Of a stretch of 64,000 nt of DNA, positions 60,435 through 64,000 are shown piece after piece. The position numbers and the translations under genes were made by a program. The DNA comes from Caballeronia zhejiangensis (GTDB lineage Bacteria; Pseudomonadota; Gammaproteobacteria; Burkholderiales; Burkholderiaceae), in the NCBI RefSeq assembly GCF_000698575.1, contig NZ_JFHD01000009.1:1-64000 (forward strand), in the 5' to 3' direction. The notes under the pieces were generated by a model that was given only the letters and a program-made list of their open reading frames with translations, did no database searches and was not told the DNA's origin. The stretch's first letter is position 1; every line of letters starts with the position of its first letter.

Positions 60435-61172
60435 ATGAATGGTCCTACCTATCCTATCGTCTGCAGGCATCCCGCCAATGATCTCGGCCGCGATTTCGTG
60501 GTCGGGGATCTGCACGGCTGCGTCGATGCGCTGCGTTATCTTCTGCACGAAATCGGTTTCGACGGCGCGCGGGACAGGCTGTTCTCCGTCGGCGATCTGG
60601 TCGATCGCGGCACGGATTCGCTCGCGGCCATCGATCTCATCGACAAGCCGTGGTTTTATCCCGTGCTCGGCAATCACGAGGATGCGCTGATCGCGGTCGC
60701 GACCGGCGCGATGCGCCGTCAATCGTGGTACGCGATCGGCGGCGCGTGGGCTGAAACCGTGCCCGACGATCAGCTTGCCGCGCTCGCCGCGCGGCTCTCG
60801 ACGCTGCCGCTCGTGCGGATCGTCGGCGAGGGCGAGCGGCGCTTCAACGTGCTGCACGCGGAGTTCTTCGGCAACGACGCCGAACTCGATGCCGGCGACT
60901 ATCACGAAGACGTCCGCGGGCAGATACTTTGGGGCCGCAGCCTTGCGCTCGGTCACGCGGACCCCGGGCTGCAATTCGGCCTGTCGCCCACTTACTGCGG
61001 CCATACGCCGACGCGCGCGGTGAAGCAGATCGGCTCGCAGATTTACATCGATACGTGCGCGTTCGCGCCCGAAGGCCGGCTCACGATCGTGCAGGCCGGC
61101 ACCGACGAGCGCTGGTCCGTAAAAGAGCGCTGGGCGTCGTCCGAAGGCGCGCGCGAACTCGCGCTGCCGTGA
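60435..61172 (+). CDS. Metallophosphatase (PrpA-like serine/threonine phosphatase family)
   Basis: This 245-aa enzyme has the calcineurin-like signature: [24 protein letters not shown] and VLGNHEDAL near residues 22-85, and [13 protein letters not shown] near the end. It is similar to lambda/PrpA-type phosphatases, which act on phosphoproteins or nucleotides. The ATG at 60435 is preferred to an upstream start 26 codons earlier that adds an unlikely extension. It is not obviously tied to the genes on either side. Confidence 0.88.
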   Translation: MNGPTYPIVCRHPANDLGRDFVVGDLHGCVDALRYLLHEIGFDGARDRLFSVGDLVDRGTDSLAAIDLIDKPWFYPVLGNHEDALIAVATGAMRRQSWYAIGGAWAETVPDDQLAALAARLSTLPLVRIVGEGERRFNVLHAEFFGNDAELDAGDYHEDVRGQILWGRSLALGHADPGLQFGLSPTYCGHTPTRAVKQIGSQIYIDTCAFAPEGRLTIVQAGTDERWSVKERWASSEGARELALP

Positions 61173-61245
61173 CTCCGGTGCAACGCGGCACGCACGTTGC
61201 TCGAATCTTCGCCATCGATAGAAGACCAATCAGGCGAGGCGCGCG

Positions 61246-62574
61246 GTGGCGAAAATCGGAACGAACAACGAGACAGGCGGCGGCGCCGGCGACCGCCTGA
61301 CGGCCGACGTGCAGGGCTGCCCGGATGATTTGCCGCCCGGCCTGCGCTACGTGGACGATTCGCGGCGCGGCTATACGCGCGAATGGATCGACGGCGCGTT
61401 CGCGTACTTCAACACGCAGGGCAAGCGCATCGACGACGAAGCCGAGATTCGCCGCATCAACGCGCTCGCGATTCCGCCCGCTTACACCGATGTGTGGATT
61501 TGCCCCGACTCGCGCGGCCATCTCCAGGCGACCGGACGCGATGCGCGCGGTCGCAAGCAATATCGCTATCACCCGCAATGGCGCGAAACGCGCGACGCGA
61601 ACAAGTACGAACGCATGCTCGCGTTTTCCGCGGTGCTGCCGAAACTGCGCTCGCGGGTTACGCGCGATCTGGCGCTCGACGGCATGCCGCGCGACAAGGT
61701 GCTCGCGACCGTGGTGCGTCTGCTCGATACGACGCTGATCCGCGTCGGCAGCGAGGAATACGCGCGCGAAAACCGCTCGTACGGCCTGACGACGTTGAGA
61801 AAGCGGCATCTGAAAGTGTCGGCGGGAACGTTGCGGTTCAAGTTTCGCGGCAAGAGCGGCATCGAGCACGATGTGGCCGTGAGCGACGCGCGGGTCGCGC
61901 GCATCGTCAAGCGCTGCATGGATCTGCCGGGGCAGGATCTCTTCCAGTATCTCGATGAGGACGGCGAGCGCCATTCGGTTTCTTCATCCGACATCAACGA
62001 ATATCTGCGCGAGATCACCGGCGCGGATTTCACGGCGAAGGATTACCGGACGTGGGCGGGCAGCGTGTTCGCGCTCGCGGCGCTGAGAAAGCTGAAATGG
62101 GAGACGGTGACCGAGGCGCGCAAGCATGTCGTCGGCACGGTGAAGGAAGTCGCGCAACTGCTGCGCAATACGCCCGCCGTGTGCCGCAAATGCTATGTGC
62201 ATCCGGCCGTGATCGAGGCGTTCGAAGCCGGCGAGCTCGCCGAATCGATGCCCGCGTCGCGCCGTCACGGTCTCAAGACCGATGAAGCCGCGCTCGCGAT
62301 CTTCCTCGAAAAGGAAGCGAAACGCCGCACGCGCGAGGCGGCGCGCAAGAACCGCAAAGGCGCGACGCCAAGCGACGCGCGCCTGACCCGGCTGCTCGGC
62401 GAATCGAGCCGCAAGGCGCGCGCGGGTGCGCTGAAATCGAGCGGCAAGAACGCGGCGTCGCAGGCGCTCGAGCAGGTCGGCAAGAAAGCGGCGAGAAAGG
62501 CGGCGCGCCCGGCGTCGAAGAAGCTCTCGCGCACGCGCACCGAAACGGCTGTGGCGATCGGCTCGGGAAGGTGA
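61246..62574 (+). CDS. DNA topoisomerase IB (poxvirus/eukaryote type)
   Basis: This 442-aa enzyme relaxes supercoils through a 3'-phosphotyrosine. The catalytic Tyr317 lies in CRKCYVHP and Arg268 in KDYRTWAGSVFALAAL; RKRHLKV is another active-site block. The N-terminal domain has LPPGLRYVDDSRRGYTREW. The tail after about 360 is Lys/Arg/Ala-rich and probably binds DNA. The start is GTG at 61246, preceded by AGGCGAGG. It converges on the RES toxin gene with 13 bases between stops. Confidence 0.95.
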   Translation: MAKIGTNNETGGGAGDRLTADVQGCPDDLPPGLRYVDDSRRGYTREWIDGAFAYFNTQGKRIDDEAEIRRINALAIPPAYTDVWICPDSRGHLQATGRDARGRKQYRYHPQWRETRDANKYERMLAFSAVLPKLRSRVTRDLALDGMPRDKVLATVVRLLDTTLIRVGSEEYARENRSYGLTTLRKRHLKVSAGTLRFKFRGKSGIEHDVAVSDARVARIVKRCMDLPGQDLFQYLDEDGERHSVSSSDINEYLREITGADFTAKDYRTWAGSVFALAALRKLKWETVTEARKHVVGTVKEVAQLLRNTPAVCRKCYVHPAVIEAFEAGELAESMPASRRHGLKTDEAALAIFLEKEAKRRTREAARKNRKGATPSDARLTRLLGESSRKARAGALKSSGKNAASQALEQVGKKAARKAARPASKKLSRTRTETAVAIGSGR

Positions 62575-62587
62575 AACGTTTGCCCGT

Positions 62588-63319
62588 TCAGCCGACCTGA
62601 TTCAGCTCGAACACGTAGTCGATCGCCTCGCCGTTCCAGTTGTATTCGAGATACGCCGCGTGCCGGCAGTCGCGCAGCATCGTCGTGCGCAGGGCGGCGA
62701 GGCATTCGCCCTGCGGATCGCGCACCGAGGGATACACGATCCCCGGCGCACCGGCCGCCCGCACCGCGCGTCCGAGCGCCTTGCCCGGGCCGTAGTCGTC
62801 CGGCGCGAGGATGCGCGGATCGAGGCCCGTTCGCGCGATCGCGTCGCCGCGCAGATCGACGACATCGCCGTGCGCGCGCACTGTGTAGAGACGCATCTGC
62901 TGGCGCGTCGGCGCTTCGTTCGTCGCGGCGAGAAAAAGCCCGGAGTGATAGCGCGTTTCCGCGATCGCCGTCTGCCGCTCGCGGCCGCAGTAAAACACGC
63001 CGTAGCTGCCGTCCGAGAAACGGCTGCCGTTCGGATTCAGATGCGTGAACGCCGCCATGATCGGCCCGCAGCCCGGCCCGAAACAGCGCTCTTCCGCGGG
63101 CACGAGATCGAGTTCGCCGATTTCGGTGCGCAGGCGGTCGTTGGTCATCGCCTCCAGTGCGTAGAGCGCTTCGAAATCCTGCGGCGACGCCACGCGATCG
63201 AAGAGATTGACGGCAGGAAAGCGCGTGGGAATCACGCGATACGCCGGCGACCAGTCGAGCAGACTGTGCGGCCACTGTTCGCGCCAGTTCGGTGTGTCCT
63301 TGCTGAATGCAATTCCCAT
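62588..63319 (-). CDS. RES-domain toxin
   Basis: This 243-aa protein has RES-family features: an Arg near the start (AYRVIPTRF), the core YGVFYCGRERQTAIAETRYHSG with conserved Tyr and Glu, and IVYPSVRDPQGEC. RES toxins degrade NAD+ in the cell and are countered by Xre-like antitoxins. The ATG at 63319 overlaps the antitoxin stop as ATGA. It is longer than many RES proteins (about 150 aa), with an extra N-terminal part of about 70 residues. Confidence 0.9.
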   Translation of the reverse strand: MGIAFSKDTPNWREQWPHSLLDWSPAYRVIPTRFPAVNLFDRVASPQDFEALYALEAMTNDRLRTEIGELDLVPAEERCFGPGCGPIMAAFTHLNPNGSRFSDGSYGVFYCGRERQTAIAETRYHSGLFLAATNEAPTRQQMRLYTVRAHGDVVDLRGDAIARTGLDPRILAPDDYGPGKALGRAVRAAGAPGIVYPSVRDPQGECLAALRTTMLRDCRHAAYLEYNWNGEAIDYVFELNQVG

Positions 63320-63756
63320 CACGCCCAGCCGCCCCGCATCGCGTCGAGATATTGGCGCACGGCGACGAGATCGCTGATATTGCCCGCCAGCAGCCGATCG
63401 AGCGCCGGACGCCCGCCGAACGGCGGCGCGGCATTGGGGCGGCGGATCCAGGTATCGGCGGCTTTCGGATCGGGGAGAAGGATTTGCAGCGCCTTGTAGA
63501 TGCCGAGAATCAGCGAAAGGCGCTCGAGCGTGTCGCGAGCGAGGCGGGCGGATTCGGGGTCCTGCTTCCATTTGAAATAGGTGGAGCGCCCCGGCGAGCC
63601 GAGCAGCGTGATCTGCTCCTCGGCGGATAGCGCCCAGTCGCGGGCGATATTGAAGAAGGCGCGTAGACCGGCAGCGGATAGATCACCCGAATCCAGCGCC
63701 GGACGCGGCACCGGACGGCCGGCCGACGCATGTTCGGCGCGTGCGGCGTTGGGCAT
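63319..63756 (-). CDS. Xre/MbcA/ParS-type antitoxin
   Basis: This 145-aa protein is the usual RES partner. A helix-turn-helix region (about 28-75, WALSAEEQITLLGSPGRSTYFKWK) and the C-terminal antitoxin/toxin-binding domain are visible, the latter as PKAADTWIRRPN, PFGGRPALDRLLAGN and LVAVRQYLDAMRGGW. The ATG at 63756 stands 9 bases after GGAGAC and downstream of a good promoter. It is first in the operon and likely autoregulates. Confidence 0.9.
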   Translation of the reverse strand: MPNAARAEHASAGRPVPRPALDSGDLSAAGLRAFFNIARDWALSAEEQITLLGSPGRSTYFKWKQDPESARLARDTLERLSLILGIYKALQILLPDPKAADTWIRRPNAAPPFGGRPALDRLLAGNISDLVAVRQYLDAMRGGWA

Positions 63757-63787
63757 GTCGTTAAGTCTCCAAAGGAACTTTGCAATA

Positions 63788-63815
63788 ATATTAGTCCACA
63801 TTCGGATTAATGCAA
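63788..63815 (-). promoter_or_regulatory. Promoter with overlapping operator palindrome of the RES-Xre pair
   Basis: On the minus strand TTGCAT (63810-63815) and TAATAT (63788-63793) are 16 bases apart. Laid across the spacer is an imperfect palindrome, ATTAGTCC (63790-63797) / GGATTAAT (63804-63811), seven of eight positions matching, with a 6-base centre. Antitoxin binding here would block RNA polymerase. The promoter spacing is seen in the sequence; the operator role is inferred. Confidence 0.65.
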
Positions 63816-63849
63816 GCCCGCCATGCGCTTTTTGACTCGAAGCGCCGGA

Positions 63850-63999
63850 TCAGTCTTCGTCGTCGGTCGGGCCGTAGCGGCGGCCCGGTACGTGGGATTT
63901 GAGCGCATCGGCGATTTGCGACGGCGTGCAGTCGGCGGGAAAGACGCGTCGCTGCACGCGCTGGTCGGTCTTCGACGCCCATTCGACCATTCGGTAAGG
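63850..63999 (-). CDS. Unidentified protein, C-terminal part (partial)
   Basis: A minus-strand frame enters from beyond the window end and stops at 63850-63852. It encodes 49 residues beginning PYRMVEWASKTDQRVQRRVF and ending in acidic PTDDED. Codon use is GC3-rich as in neighbouring genes. A competing frame in the same place is Arg-rich and is rejected. No family is recognised from this fragment. It lies upstream of the RES-Xre promoter on the same strand. Confidence 0.55.
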   Translation of the reverse strand, partial: PYRMVEWASKTDQRVQRRVFPADCTPSQIADALKSHVPGRRYGPTDDED

Positions 64000-64000
64000 C

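Overview
The window is GC-rich, densely coding DNA from a betaproteobacterium of the Burkholderiaceae, most likely Paraburkholderia or Caballeronia. The grounds are the gene order sdhB-sdhE-gltA / leuCDB-asd-fimV-truA-trpF-trpB-methyltransferase-trpA-accD-folC-SPOR-cvpA-purF, which I know from Burkholderia-type secondary chromosomes, and an intergenic palindromic repeat family typical of these genera. Genus and replicon are inference. No rRNA, tRNA, CRISPR array, phage or transposase was seen.

Layout. 1-1806: end of the succinate dehydrogenase operon (sdhB tail, sdhE) and gltA. 1898-2460: a MazEF-type toxin-antitoxin pair on the minus strand with its own promoter and a repeated operator-like element. 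2805-9707: leuC-leuD-leuB, then asd behind a threonine/isoleucine-rich small ORF, then fimV. 9709-19657: truA-trpF-trpB-DNA methyltransferase-trpA-accD, then folC-SPOR-cvpA-purF. 19854-21004: an AraC regulator and an FKBP isomerase on the minus strand. 21112-31425: a minus-strand exopolysaccharide cluster with a flippase, a 53-aa small protein, two GT4 glycosyltransferases, a clan GH-A hydrolase, a Wzc-like tyrosine kinase, a zinc-ribbon protein and a Wzy-like polymerase. 32116-34662: a degenerate histidine kinase and a CNNM/CorC membrane protein. 34698-35330: a long imperfect palindrome, with a miniature relative at 44791-44870.

35398-55926: eight co-oriented minus-strand genes, in transcription order glgA, glgE, treS-maltokinase, glgB, glgX, treZ, malQ, treY. 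They encode a nearly closed glycogen-trehalose cycle. TreS-Mak makes maltose-1-phosphate from trehalose, GlgE polymerises it and GlgB branches the product. GlgX debranches, MalQ rearranges maltodextrins, and TreY-TreZ release trehalose. No glgC or glgP lies in the window. 56234-60281: a DUF1345 membrane protein and a three-subunit FAD-dependent sugar (glucose) dehydrogenase complex with a predicted 3Fe-4S motif and three haem c sites. 60435-62574: a metallophosphatase and a poxvirus-type topoisomerase IB. 62588-63756: a RES/Xre toxin-antitoxin pair with a readable promoter and operator. The window closes inside an unidentified minus-strand gene.

The most unusual items are the fused, apparently inactivated GH13 domain at the front of GlgE, the Arg/Glu-rich insert in TreY, the long and miniature palindromes, the degenerate histidine kinase, the possible attenuation leader before asd, and two small proteins in the exopolysaccharide cluster. 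I saw no clearly undescribed multi-gene system.
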